Shown piece after piece: positions 56,225-64,000 of a DNA stretch of 64,000 bases. This DNA comes from Hyphomicrobiales bacterium. Lineage in GTDB: Bacteria > Pseudomonadota > Alphaproteobacteria > Rhizobiales > Rhizobiaceae. The position numbers and the translations under genes were made by a program. The notes under the pieces are model-generated. The model ran no database searches. It saw nothing but the letters and a program-made list of their open reading frames with translations, and was not told the origin of the DNA. How positions within the stretch are numbered: the first letter of the stretch is position 1; every line of letters starts with the position of its first letter. The DNA lies in NCBI GenBank assembly GCA_026400435.1, contig JAPLOZ010000092.1, positions 34,435 to 98,434 on the forward strand, in the 5' to 3' direction.

Positions 56225-57382
56225 CTACGCGTTCCGGAAGACCCGCTGGCCGTCGATCCACACAGCGGAGACGTCGAGCCTATGCGACAGCGCAACGAAA
56301 CTGGCGGCCGAACCGGGTGTCAGCGCACCAAGCCTCATGGTGCCCCCAAGCGCACGAGCGGGATAGAGAGAGGCCATGCGAATGGCCTCGCCAAGCTCGA
56401 TGCCGATACGCCGGTGCGCAAACAGCACTGCCGAGATCATGTCCAGATCGGCGCCCGCCAGCGTACCGTCGTCGAGCGTCAGCCTGCCATCCTTGCGATG
56501 GATGGTGCGGCCGTTAAGCGTGAAGGAGCGCATGCCGGTGCCGATGGTCGCCATCGCATCGGTAACCAGCAGGATGGTTCCCGGGCCGCGCTTGGCGCGC
56601 ACCGCGATCCCGACAGTGGCAGGATCGACATGAATGCCGTCGGCAATCAGTCCGGCCGACATTCGGCCGTCGTCGAGTGCCGCTCCAGCCAGGCCCGGCT
56701 CGCGGTTCCCAATCTGGCTCATCGCGTTGAACAGATGCGTCGCCATCGTGGCGCCGGCATCGGCATAGGCGCAGGCGGTGGCGTAGCTCGCCTCGGTATG
56801 GCCGAGGCTGACGACGATGCCGGCGCCAGCCAGCGCCGCGACCTGCCCGGTCGTGACCGATTCCGGGGCGACCGTTGTCAGCAGCGCCGGCAGCCCGGCG
56901 CGCGCTGCGATCAGCGCCGACAGGTCGGCGTCGGTCATCGGCCTGATCAGTTTCGGGTCGTGCGCGCCCTTGCGGGCGACCGAGAGATGAGGACCTTCGA
57001 GATGCAGCCCCGCGAAGCCTGGCACCTTGCTTCGCGCGGCCTCGATACCGGCGGCGACCGCTGCCGCGGTGACCTCGGGCGTGTCGGTGATCAGCGTGGG
57101 CAGCAGCGCGGTGGTGCCAAATCGCGCATGCGCCCGGCAGATCGTCGCGATGCCCTCGACATCGGGATGGTCATTGAGCATGACGCCGCCGCCGCCATTG
57201 ACCTGCAGGTCGACAAAGCCTGGCGCCAGCAGGTCGCCGGCCTCGACGCTTTCGGCGCCGGCCGCAACTGCGCCGCGCGGGACAATCGCCTCGACAGTCG
57301 CGCCACGCGCGAGCAGCGCCGCGTCGTCGTGCCAGCGTTCACCGTCGAATATGCGGTGTGCCCGGTAGGCGATCGTATTCAT
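56225..57382 (-). CDS. nagA: N-acetylglucosamine-6-phosphate deacetylase
   Basis: NagA removes the acetyl group from GlcNAc-6-phosphate. The 385-residue protein is a metal-dependent amidohydrolase: APGFVDLQVNGGGG, HLEGPHLSVARKGAH, LGHTEASYATA, THLFNAMSQIGNREPG and VTDAMATIGTGM carry the metal ligands and active-site residues. Its ATG overlaps the stop of the SIS gene (ATGA). With the SIS deaminase it turns GlcNAc-6-phosphate into fructose-6-phosphate. Confidence 0.96.
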   Translation of the reverse strand: MNTIAYRAHRIFDGERWHDDAALLARGATVEAIVPRGAVAAGAESVEAGDLLAPGFVDLQVNGGGGVMLNDHPDVEGIATICRAHARFGTTALLPTLITDTPEVTAAAVAAGIEAARSKVPGFAGLHLEGPHLSVARKGAHDPKLIRPMTDADLSALIAARAGLPALLTTVAPESVTTGQVAALAGAGIVVSLGHTEASYATACAYADAGATMATHLFNAMSQIGNREPGLAGAALDDGRMSAGLIADGIHVDPATVGIAVRAKRGPGTILLVTDAMATIGTGMRSFTLNGRTIHRKDGRLTLDDGTLAGADLDMISAVLFAHRRIGIELGEAIRMASLYPARALGGTMRLGALTPGSAASFVALSHRLDVSAVWIDGQRVFRNA

Positions 57383-58419
57383 ACGGTCTCCGTGACCTTG
57401 CGCAGGTTGGGGGGCTGGTCCGGATCGAGGCCGCGCCGCCGCGCATACGCCTCGACGAAGGCGTAGAACGACACGATCAGCGTCAGCGGGTCGGTCAGCG
57501 GATGGCCGGTCGCCGCATGCGGCAGCAGGCTAGACTTCGACGCCAGCGCCGATGTGATGAACACCGATGCGCCTTTGCCGGACAGGATGTCGGCGGTCTC
57601 GGCCATCGACGGTTCCGAGGCGTCGCGCGCGGCGAGCGCCACGACGGGAAAGCCCGGTCCGACCAGCGCCAGCGGCCCGTGCATCACCTCGGCTGCGCTG
57701 TAGGCCTCGGCATGCATGGCGCAGGTTTCCTTGAATTTCAGCGCCGCCTCGTTGGCGATAGCAACCGATGGCCCGCGCCCCAGGATGAAGAGCGAGTTTT
57801 CACCAGCCGAGGCTTCGCTCGCCAGCGCATCGGCGATGCCGATCCAGTCACAGCCTATCGCCTTGCGAAAATGCTCCGGCAGGTCGCGCAACGCCGACAG
57901 CAGGTCCCGGTCGTCCGTCCAGTGCGCCAGAAGCAGCAGCCCGGCGACCGCCGAATTGACGAAGCTTTTGGTCGCCGCCACGCTCCTTTCCACGCCGGCC
58001 AGCATGTCGATGGCGTGGTCGGAGGCTTCGGCCAGCGGGGAGCCGGCCGTGTTGGTAATGGCGATGGAGAGCGCGCCGGCAGCCCGCGCGGACTGCGCCA
58101 TTGCGACGATATCGGGGCTCTTGCCCGACTGCGAGATCGCAAGGCAGGCGGCGCCGTCGAGCTTGAGCTTCGCCTTGTAGATCGAGGCGATCGAGGGTCC
58201 AAGCGAGGCGACCGGGACGCCGGCGGTGAGTTCCGTAGCGTATTTGAGGAACGACGCGGCGTGGTCGGACGAACCGCGCGCCACCGTCGCCACGACGCGC
58301 GGCGACAGGGCGCGCAGCGCCCTACCTGCCGTGCCCAGCGCGCCGTCGGAGGCGTCGAGCAGCCGCGCCGCCGCGTCGGGAATCTCCAGTATTTCGCGCC
58401 GCATGTGGGTTTCGGTCAC
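57379..58419 (-). CDS. SIS-domain glucosamine-6-phosphate deaminase/isomerase (NagB-II/GlmS-like)
   Basis: A 346-residue protein with two SIS domains and no glutaminase domain. The sugar-phosphate sites are VARGSSDHAASFLKYA, ISQSGKSPDIVAMA and the second-half EAALKFKETCAMHAEAYSAAEVMHGP. This layout is that of NagB-II, which deaminates glucosamine-6-phosphate. The start is GTG at 58419, overlapping the GntR stop (GTGA); an ATG five codons later (58404) is possible. It sits between nagA and the regulator. Confidence 0.92.
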   Translation of the reverse strand: MTETHMRREILEIPDAAARLLDASDGALGTAGRALRALSPRVVATVARGSSDHAASFLKYATELTAGVPVASLGPSIASIYKAKLKLDGAACLAISQSGKSPDIVAMAQSARAAGALSIAITNTAGSPLAEASDHAIDMLAGVERSVAATKSFVNSAVAGLLLLAHWTDDRDLLSALRDLPEHFRKAIGCDWIGIADALASEASAGENSLFILGRGPSVAIANEAALKFKETCAMHAEAYSAAEVMHGPLALVGPGFPVVALAARDASEPSMAETADILSGKGASVFITSALASKSSLLPHAATGHPLTDPLTLIVSFYAFVEAYARRRGLDPDQPPNLRKVTETV

Positions 58420-59201
58420 GCCTGGGCAGCTCCTTCATGCGTATCGGCAAGCCTCAGCTCGACGACAAAATCATAGGCATCGCCCCTGTAGACGGAGCGG
58501 GTGAACTCGATGACCTTGCCGCTCGCCAGATAGGAGATGCGCTCGATCGTCAGGCTGGCCGAGCCGGGCGCGGCGCCCAGCAGCGCCGCCTCGGCCTCGT
58601 TCAGGTTCTTGGCAGACAGGCGCTGGATCGCGCGCACCGGGCGATGGCCTGTTTGCTCCAGGGCGGCATAAAGGGATGCTCCGACCGCCTGCGGATCGGG
58701 CAGGGTTGTCGCGGCGAGCGACGCGCGTTCGATGGCGAGCGGCGTGTCGTCGGCGATGCGCAATCGCGCCACCCGCGCCACCCGTTCGCTGGGCGACAGG
58801 CCAAGCGTCATCATCTCCTCCGGCGACGGCGAGTAGAGGCCGCGGTCGAGCCATTGCGAGCGCACCTTCATGCCGCGCCGCGCCATGTCTTCGGTGAACG
58901 ATGTGAGCCGCGACAGCGGCTGCTCCACGCGGTTGACGCGCGGCGCCACGAAGGTGCCGGATCCATGCCGTTGCACCAGGATGCCGCCACGCACCAGGTC
59001 TTGCACCGCCTTGCGCACGGTGACGCGCGATACGTCGGCCTTGACCGCGATGTCGCGTTCGGACGGCAGCGCATCGCCGGGGCCGATGACGCCGGAGTTG
59101 ACCGCCTCCTCGATGCTCTTCCTCAGCTGCAGATAGAGCGGTGCGCCCTTCTGGGGCGCATCGCGGACAGAATGGAAAATGCGTTCGGCCGCGTCAGCCA
59201 T
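58416..59201 (-). CDS. GntR-family transcriptional regulator (HutC subfamily)
   Basis: A 261-residue regulator. The N-terminal winged helix has PLYLQLRKSIEEAVNSGVI, LPSERDIAVKADVSRVTVRKAVQDL and VQRHGSGTFV; the C-terminal UTRA domain binds the effector (YLASGKVIEFTRSVYRGDAYDF). UTRA regulators of amino-sugar loci sense GlcNAc- or GlcN-phosphates. The ATG at 59201 overlaps the kinase stop by 8 bp; the ORF-track start 122 codons earlier is not credible. It likely controls both divergent transcripts through the 17-bp sites at 60117 and 60253. Confidence 0.93.
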   Translation of the reverse strand: MADAAERIFHSVRDAPQKGAPLYLQLRKSIEEAVNSGVIGPGDALPSERDIAVKADVSRVTVRKAVQDLVRGGILVQRHGSGTFVAPRVNRVEQPLSRLTSFTEDMARRGMKVRSQWLDRGLYSPSPEEMMTLGLSPSERVARVARLRIADDTPLAIERASLAATTLPDPQAVGASLYAALEQTGHRPVRAIQRLSAKNLNEAEAALLGAAPGSASLTIERISYLASGKVIEFTRSVYRGDAYDFVVELRLADTHEGAAQA

Positions 59202-60093
59202 CGACGTGGTCCTGCCCGGCGTCGCCGGCCTCTGCGAAAAGCCGCGCTGCCATGGCGACGGCGCCGCCGAGCGCGTCGCTGCGTGGCGGAGCCAGCATCG
59301 TGCGAAGCGGCGCCGACAACCGATCGGCGTAAAGCGGCGCCAGTCCGCCAAGCAGTGAGAGGGGGGAGGTTCCGTCGAGCTCAAGCGCCGCGAGCGAGGC
59401 TTCCACGGCCAGAACCGCGCGCGCGAGAATTGCCTTGGCGACCGGATCGCCTTTCGCCTCATATTCGAAAACCTTGGGCGCGAAGCCGCCGAAGTCGCCT
59501 GGCCGCGCGGTGATTGTGAACTCGACGACATCCTGTGGATTGCCGCGAAACACGGCAAGCATGGCATCGGTCAGCGGCGATGCCGGCAGGATGCCGTCAT
59601 GCGCCAGCAGCGTCTCCTCCAAGAGGTCGCGGCCGATGCGTCCGCCGCCGCCCTGGTCGCCGACCTGGAAGCCCCACCCACCGATGGCGCGCGCCACGCC
59701 GTTGCGGCGCACCAGATAGGCGGTGCCGGTGCCAAGAATGGCGATCGCGCCGTCGCCGTCATTGCCGATCGCGCCTTCGAGCGCGATCAGCGCGTCGGTC
59801 ACGACACGGCTCGTTGCGAAGGGCAGGATGGTTTCCAGCTGCCGCGCGTAGGTGCCGACATTCGTCCCGGCCAGGCCGAGCACCGCCGACGTCCCGGCGA
59901 TCAGCGCAGCATCCTTGCCGGCGTCGGCAAACGCCTGCCGCGCGGCGTCCACGATGTTCGCGCGTGCGCCGGTCAGGTCGGTGCGGATGTTGGCGGGGCC
60001 GCTCTTGCCGCGGCCAATGATTTCGCCGGCCTCAGTCGCGAGCGCAGCCCTGCAACCGGTACCTCCACCATCGATTCCCAGCAAGAACGTCAA
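59194..60093 (-). CDS. N-acetylglucosamine kinase-like protein (BadF/BadG/BcrA/BcrD family)
   Basis: A 299-residue ATPase with the actin-like fold: phosphate-1 motif FLLGIDGGGTGCRAAL, AGTSAVLGLAGTN, GTGTAYLVRR and GWGFQVGDQGGGG. Members in this context phosphorylate GlcNAc or related sugars such as anhydroMurNAc. I chose the TTG at 60093: GGAGG lies eight to twelve bases upstream and the operator-like site then lies outside the gene. The ORF-track start 16 codons upstream would place that site inside the gene. Confidence 0.9.
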   Translation of the reverse strand: MTFLLGIDGGGTGCRAALATEAGEIIGRGKSGPANIRTDLTGARANIVDAARQAFADAGKDAALIAGTSAVLGLAGTNVGTYARQLETILPFATSRVVTDALIALEGAIGNDGDGAIAILGTGTAYLVRRNGVARAIGGWGFQVGDQGGGGRIGRDLLEETLLAHDGILPASPLTDAMLAVFRGNPQDVVEFTITARPGDFGGFAPKVFEYEAKGDPVAKAILARAVLAVEASLAALELDGTSPLSLLGGLAPLYADRLSAPLRTMLAPPRSDALGGAVAMAARLFAEAGDAGQDHVDG

Positions 60094-60116
60094 GGCCTTC
60101 CTCCGCAAAGTGGATA

Positions 60117-60133
60117 ATACCAATAAAAGACCA
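60117..60133 (+). promoter_or_regulatory. 17-bp operator-like site before the kinase/GntR/nag operon
   Basis: ATACCAATAAAAGACCA matches the site at 60253 (on the other strand) at 15 of 17 positions, with ACCA half-sites one helical turn (11 bp) apart. It ends 23 bp before the kinase start. Candidate GntR binding site. Confidence 0.65.
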
Positions 60134-60252
60134 ATAGCCAAGCCTTAATTTCCGTTGCCAAGATATTAAGGCATATTCGAATGAAGTTTCAATGACTTCA
60201 GTCCCATAAAACGCCTGGACTGCTCCAAAATTCGTTAACGTCACTGGACAAG

Positions 60253-60269
60253 TGGTATTTTTTTGGTAT
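60253..60269 (-). promoter_or_regulatory. 17-bp operator-like site before murQ
   Basis: Read on the minus strand the sequence is ATACCAAAAAAATACCA, the mirror of the site at 60117. It ends 24 bp before the murQ start. The rest of the 200-bp divergent region is AT-rich and should hold both promoters. Confidence 0.65.
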
Positions 60270-60293
60270 GGTCACTGCGAGGAGACCCGGTTG

Positions 60294-61226
60294 ATGGCGC
60301 AAGCGCGCACGGAAGCACTGCACGAGCATGCCGGAGGGCTGGATCAGCAACCGCCGGCCACTGTGCTCGGCTTCCTGGCGGACGCTCAGGTCGAGGCCGC
60401 GAAAACCGTGCGCGAGGCTATCCCTGCGCTGGTCGAGGCCGCCGCGCTGGTCGCCGCGACGCTCGCCTCGGGCGGCAGGCTCGCCTATGCCGCGGCGGGC
60501 AGCTCCGGCCTGATGGCGCTGGCCGACGCGCTCGAGCTTCCCGGCACATACGGAATTCCAAGGCATCGCATCATCGTCCTTTTCGCCGGGGGCGCCGCCG
60601 CCTTGCAGGACATGGTGGGCGGTCCGGAAGACGATGCCGCCGGCGCCGCCGCCGAAGTCGCCGCCGCCGGGCTTTCGGCGGGCGACTGCCTGATCGCCGT
60701 GTCGGCCAGCGGCTCCACGCCTTATGCAGTTGGCGCCCTTCAGGAAGCGGCGCGGCGCGGCGCCAAGACCATCGCCATCGCCAACAACGAAGGCTCGCAG
60801 TTGTTGGTACTTGCCGACGCGCCGGTCCTGCTCGCCACGCCGCCCGAGGTGATCGCCGGATCGACGCGCATGGGCGCCGGCACCGCGCAAAAGATCGCGC
60901 TCAACATGTTGTCAACAATGGCGGCGGTCCAGCTCGGCCATGTGCACGACGGCTACATGGTCAATCTCCATGCCGACAATCTCAAGCTGAGGGCGCGTGC
61001 CGCGCGCATGGTCGCCGCCATCGCCAGCTGCGACCGGCAGACGGCTGCGGCGGCGTTGGACAAAACAGATGGCCGGGTCAAGCCGGCAGTGTTGATTGCC
61101 GCCGGCGCGGCAGATGTCGCTGCAGCCGAGGCCATGCTCGACGGTGCCGGCGGAAGGCTGCGTGCCGCACTCGGGAAACTCGAAGTTCTGAAGGGTAGCC
61201 GGCAAAAGCTGGCTGCCGCAAAATAG
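60294..61226 (+). CDS. murQ: N-acetylmuramic acid 6-phosphate etherase (MurQ)
   Basis: MurQ cleaves the lactyl ether of MurNAc-6-phosphate to give GlcNAc-6-phosphate. The 310-residue SIS-domain protein has AYAAAGSSGLMALADALELPGTYG, SASGSTPYAVGALQEA and the family tail EVIAGSTRMGAGTAQKIALNMLSTM. The family usually has GAGTSGR and SGRT here; these positions are AAGSSGL and SGST, so substrate detail may differ. AGGAGA precedes the ATG. It starts the operon that continues with a sugar ABC transporter, which implies imported MurNAc (or its disaccharide) as substrate. Confidence 0.9.
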   Translation: MAQARTEALHEHAGGLDQQPPATVLGFLADAQVEAAKTVREAIPALVEAAALVAATLASGGRLAYAAAGSSGLMALADALELPGTYGIPRHRIIVLFAGGAAALQDMVGGPEDDAAGAAAEVAAAGLSAGDCLIAVSASGSTPYAVGALQEAARRGAKTIAIANNEGSQLLVLADAPVLLATPPEVIAGSTRMGAGTAQKIALNMLSTMAAVQLGHVHDGYMVNLHADNLKLRARAARMVAAIASCDRQTAAAALDKTDGRVKPAVLIAAGAADVAAAEAMLDGAGGRLRAALGKLEVLKGSRQKLAAAK

Positions 61227-61261
61227 CGAACCTGGAACAGGTCAAACTGGGAGACTAAGAC

Positions 61262-62521
61262 ATGACACGCAAGATGCTTACCGCTCTGCTTCTCGGCACG
61301 AGCGTTCTGGGCGCGGCCGGCACGGCCTTCGCGCAGGACAAGACCATTACCATCGAAAGCTGGCGCAACGACGACCTGCCGATCTGGAACGAAAAGCTGA
61401 TCCCCGCCTTCGAGAAGGCCAATCCCGGCATCAAGGTGGTGTTCGCGCCTTCGGCTCCGACCGAATACAATGCGGCGCTGAACGCCAAGCTTGACGCCGG
61501 ATCGGCCGGCGACCTCATTACCTGCCGTCCGTTCGACGCGTCGCTCGAACTCTACAACAAGGGCCACCTCGCCGACCTCAGCTCGCTTGCCGGCATGGAG
61601 AATTTCTCCGACGTCGCCAAGTCCGCCTGGCAGACCGACGACGGCAAGGCCACCTTCTGCGTGCCGATGGCCTCGGTCATCCACGGCTTCATCTACAACA
61701 AGGACGCCTTCGACGCGCTCGGCATCGCCGTGCCGGCGACGGAAGCGGAGTTCTTCGCCGCCCTCGACAAGATCAAGGCCGACGGCAACTACATCCCGCT
61801 GGCGATGGGCACCAAGGACCTCTGGGAAGCCGCGACGATGGGCTACCAGAACATCGGCCCGACCTACTGGAAGGGCGAGGAAGGCCGCCTGGCGCTGATC
61901 AAGGGCGATCAGAAGCTGACCGATCCGGACTGGGTCGAACCCTATGCAACGCTCGCCAAGTGGAAGGACTACCTCGGCGACGGGTTCGAGGCTCAGTCCT
62001 ATCCGGACAGCCAGAACCTCTTCACGCTCGGCCGCGCCGCCATCTATCCGGCCGGTTCGTGGGAAATCTCGGGCTTCAACACGCAGGCGCAGTTCAAGAT
62101 GGGTGCCTTCCCGCCACCGGTCAGAAACGCCGGCGACACCTGCTACATTTCCGACCACAACGACATCGCGATCGGCCTTAACCCCAAGAGCGCCAACGCC
62201 GATGCGGCCAAGACCTTCCTGTCATGGGTCGCCTCGCCGGAATTCGCCGCCATCTACGCGAACGCGCTGCCGGGCTTCTTCAGCCTGTCCTCGACGCCGG
62301 TGAAGATGGACGATCCGCTGGCCCAGGAATTCGTCTCCTGGCGCGAGAAGTGCAAGCCGACCATCCGCTCGACCTACCAGATCCTGTCGCGCGGCACGCC
62401 CAACCTCGAGAACGAGACCTGGGTCGAATCGGCCAACGTGATCAACGGCACCGATACGCCCGCGATCGCCGCCGAGAAGCTGCAGAAAGGCCTCGACAGC
62501 TGGTACAAGCCGGCCAATTAA
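61262..62521 (+). CDS. Carbohydrate ABC transporter binding protein (muropeptide/amino-sugar operon)
   Basis: A 419-residue secreted binding protein; the signal peptide ends near TAFAQ. The mature start IESWRNDDLPIWNEKLIPAFEKANPGIKVVF and the AALNAKLDAGSAGDLITCRPFDASLELY segment fit CUT1 family binding proteins. It follows murQ by 35 bp, so the cargo is likely MurNAc or a GlcNAc/MurNAc-containing sugar; this is context, not proof. A strong stem-loop follows it, then a small monooxygenase-like gene and the permeases. Confidence 0.93.
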   Translation: MTRKMLTALLLGTSVLGAAGTAFAQDKTITIESWRNDDLPIWNEKLIPAFEKANPGIKVVFAPSAPTEYNAALNAKLDAGSAGDLITCRPFDASLELYNKGHLADLSSLAGMENFSDVAKSAWQTDDGKATFCVPMASVIHGFIYNKDAFDALGIAVPATEAEFFAALDKIKADGNYIPLAMGTKDLWEAATMGYQNIGPTYWKGEEGRLALIKGDQKLTDPDWVEPYATLAKWKDYLGDGFEAQSYPDSQNLFTLGRAAIYPAGSWEISGFNTQAQFKMGAFPPPVRNAGDTCYISDHNDIAIGLNPKSANADAAKTFLSWVASPEFAAIYANALPGFFSLSSTPVKMDDPLAQEFVSWREKCKPTIRSTYQILSRGTPNLENETWVESANVINGTDTPAIAAEKLQKGLDSWYKPAN

Positions 62522-62533
62522 GGCGCATCGGCA

Positions 62534-62563
62534 AGCGGTGCGGGGCAAGCTCCCCGCACCGCT
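62534..62563 (+). other. Strong stem-loop after the binding-protein gene
   Basis: AGCGGTGCGGGG and CCCCGCACCGCT pair perfectly over 12 bp around CAAGCT, followed by only a weak T-rich stretch. It parallels the stem-loop at 43627 in the other sugar ABC operon and probably lowers downstream expression or protects the mRNA. Confidence 0.8.
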
Positions 62564-62650
62564 CTTGCTTTTCGGGGAAGCTCGGCGAAACTCGGGGCGG
62601 CCCAATCGGGCCGCCGTGCCGAACCGACCCCGTCAAGATTGAGGTGTGCC

Positions 62651-62989
62651 ATGATAATCCGCGTCTATCGTTGCACGGTGGCTGAAGGCAAAGATGCCGA
62701 ATTCCGCCGCTATGCCTTCGACAAGCGCCATCCCTGGTTGCGCGAGCAAGCCGGCCTTGTCGCCTTCTTTGCCGGCAAGCCGCTTCAAGGCGACACCGGA
62801 AGGAGCCGCTGCATAACCCAGATCTGGGAAAGCGAGGAGGCGCTACGCGCGGCCATGGGAGAGACCTGGCGCGATGTTCCGATCCTTCCCGTGGAGGCCC
62901 GTTCATTGATCGAGTCAGCCAGCGTGGAGCATTACGAGCTTGCCGATCACTTTGTCGGCGAAGTGTTCCAGGACCTCTGGTCGATATGA
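62651..62989 (+). CDS. Antibiotic-biosynthesis-monooxygenase-like small protein
   Basis: A 112-residue protein of the dimeric alpha/beta barrel type (MIIRVYRCTVAEGKDAEFRRY, IWESEEALRAAMGETW). It may bind heme or a small hydrophobic molecule, or be an oxygenase without cofactor. The ATG at 62651 is chosen; the ORF track starts four codons earlier. It lies between the binding protein and the first permease, and its stop overlaps the permease start (ATGA), which is unusual for a sugar importer operon. Confidence 0.8.
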   Translation: MIIRVYRCTVAEGKDAEFRRYAFDKRHPWLREQAGLVAFFAGKPLQGDTGRSRCITQIWESEEALRAAMGETWRDVPILPVEARSLIESASVEHYELADHFVGEVFQDLWSI

Positions 62990-63924
62990 CGAGCGACGCG
63001 ACAGGGACCCCCGCCAGGCGGCCGATCCGCTGGCATATCCTGGTGTTCCTGGCGCCGGCGCTGCTCGTCTATACGGCCGTGATGATCATCCCGCTGTTCG
63101 GCACGCTGCAGCTTTCGCTGTTCAACGCAGAGGAACATCGGCGCTTCTTCGCCGGCCTCGACAATTTCCGCACGCTTTTCTTCGATCAGCGGTGGTCGGC
63201 CACCTTCTGGAACGCGCTCTGGAACAACACCTGGTTCTTCATCATCCACATGGCCGTGCAGAACCCCATCGGCATCGGACTTGCAGCACTTCTGTCGAGC
63301 CCGAGACTGCGCTTCTCGGCCTTCTACCGCACCGCCATCTTCATCCCGACCATCCTGTCCTTTGTCGTCGTCGGCTTTGCCTGGAAGCTCATCCTGTCGC
63401 CGCTCTGGGGCGTTGCGCCCAACCTGCTCGACCTCGTCGGCCTGAAGAGCCTGTTCACGCCGTGGCTCGGCAAGGAAGAATACGCGCTGACCACGCTCGG
63501 CCTGATCTCGGTGTGGCAGTTCGTCGGCATCCCGATGATGCTGATCTACGCGGCGCTCCTGTCGATCCCCGACGAGGTGATAGAGGCGGCCGAATGCGAC
63601 GGCATCACCGGCTGGTCGCAGTTCTGGAAGATCAAGCTGCCGCTGATCCTGCCCTCGATTGGCATCATCTCGGTGCTGACCTTCGTCGGCAACTTCAACG
63701 CCTTCGATCTGATCTATTCGGCGCAGGGCGCGCTGGCGGGGCCGAACTACTCCACCGACATCCTCGGCACCTTCCTTTACCGGACATTCTTCGGCTTCCA
63801 GTTGCAGACTGGCGATCCCTACATGGGCTCGACCATCGCCTCGATGATGTTCCTGATCATCCTGACAGGCGTCTGCATCTTCCTCTTCGCCATCCAGACG
63901 CGGCTGAGAAGGTATCAGTTCTGA
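62986..63924 (+). CDS. Carbohydrate ABC transporter permease (MalF-like)
   Basis: A 312-residue membrane subunit with six helices and the EAA loop VIEAAECDGITGWSQFWKIKLPLIL. It belongs to the murQ operon importer and begins by ATGA overlap with the monooxygenase-like gene. The next gene starts 10 bp after its stop. Confidence 0.95.
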   Translation: MTSDATGTPARRPIRWHILVFLAPALLVYTAVMIIPLFGTLQLSLFNAEEHRRFFAGLDNFRTLFFDQRWSATFWNALWNNTWFFIIHMAVQNPIGIGLAALLSSPRLRFSAFYRTAIFIPTILSFVVVGFAWKLILSPLWGVAPNLLDLVGLKSLFTPWLGKEEYALTTLGLISVWQFVGIPMMLIYAALLSIPDEVIEAAECDGITGWSQFWKIKLPLILPSIGIISVLTFVGNFNAFDLIYSAQGALAGPNYSTDILGTFLYRTFFGFQLQTGDPYMGSTIASMMFLIILTGVCIFLFAIQTRLRRYQF

Positions 63925-63934
63925 TGGGTGCCCG

Positions 63935-64000
63935 ATGAGCCGCGCGACACATTCGCTGCCCCGCTCGATCGGCGCACATGCCGTGCTGCTCCTCTACACG
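63935..64000 (+). CDS. Second carbohydrate ABC permease, 5' end only (cut by window edge)
   Basis: An ATG at 63935 opens MSRATHSLPRSIGAHAVLLLYT and stays open to the window end. By position this should be the MalG-like partner of the preceding permease; the start of a hydrophobic segment (AHAVLLLYT) agrees. Only 22 codons are visible, so the call rests mainly on context. Confidence 0.7.
   Translation, partial: MSRATHSLPRSIGAHAVLLLYT

Overview
The window is GC-rich, densely packed chromosomal DNA from an alphaproteobacterium, most likely a Hyphomicrobiales (Rhizobiales) member near Mesorhizobium/Phyllobacteriaceae. The reasons are the mutS, glnD-murJ-trpS-usp-Nfu core backbone, a CyaC-type redox adenylate cyclase, Irr (ICE)-like iron boxes, and several rhizobial sugar ABC operons. 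Strand preference, start codons and strong codon bias are uniform; I see no integrase, transposase, phage gene, tRNA, rRNA or CRISPR array. The assignment is inference from gene content, not from a database search.

Layout. 1-1634: 3' part of mutS. 1624-13945: a block between mutS and glnD holding a TupA-like ATP-grasp protein, a lipoprotein metallopeptidase, a hybrid histidine kinase/secreted protein/LuxR-type regulator set, a four-gene phospholipid operon (PlsC, CdsA-like, small membrane protein, CDP-alcohol transferase), an L,D-transpeptidase and a CHASE-PAS-GGDEF-EAL protein. 14027-20906: glnD, murJ, trpS, universal stress protein and an Nfu-type Fe-S carrier under an ICE-like box. 20955-28087: an iron module (imelysin, Bfd-like ferredoxin, di-heme protein, second imelysin, DUF1513 protein) divergent from a ferredoxin-reductase-type flavoprotein, with a near-perfect ICE box between them.

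28070-36680: FMN reductase/HxlR regulator pair, SH3 protein, Lrp-type ligand domain, alpha/beta hydrolase, urease accessory genes ureE-ureF-(DUF3995)-ureG without structural urease genes, a class II aldolase, a MATE transporter and a leucine-rich-repeat-like protein. 36893-38620: a CyaC-like heme/2Fe-2S/adenylate cyclase fusion. 38701-46375: a LacI-controlled sugar ABC operon with a sugar epimerase and a Gfo/Idh/MocA dehydrogenase, with two matching LacI operators. 46338-50335: WYL regulator, SnoaL protein, and an ECF42-type sigma factor with DGPF, SRPBCC and VOC partners. 50745-56146: two large secreted proteins that share a previously unassigned-looking cysteine-containing domain; the second also carries four DUF11-like repeats and a cysteine-rich tail. 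56225-64000: an amino-sugar operon pair (nagA, SIS deaminase, GntR, BadF-type kinase // murQ, ABC transporter) read from a shared promoter region with mirrored 17-bp operator-like sites, running off the window in a second permease.

How it fits together. The right-hand locus looks like uptake and breakdown of peptidoglycan amino sugars (MurNAc/GlcNAc), the middle sugar operon like import and oxidation/epimerisation of a monosaccharide or inositol-like compound, and the iron genes like an Irr-controlled response. The best candidates for something undescribed are the two-protein secreted system at 50745-56146 and the muropeptide-type operon with its mirrored operators.
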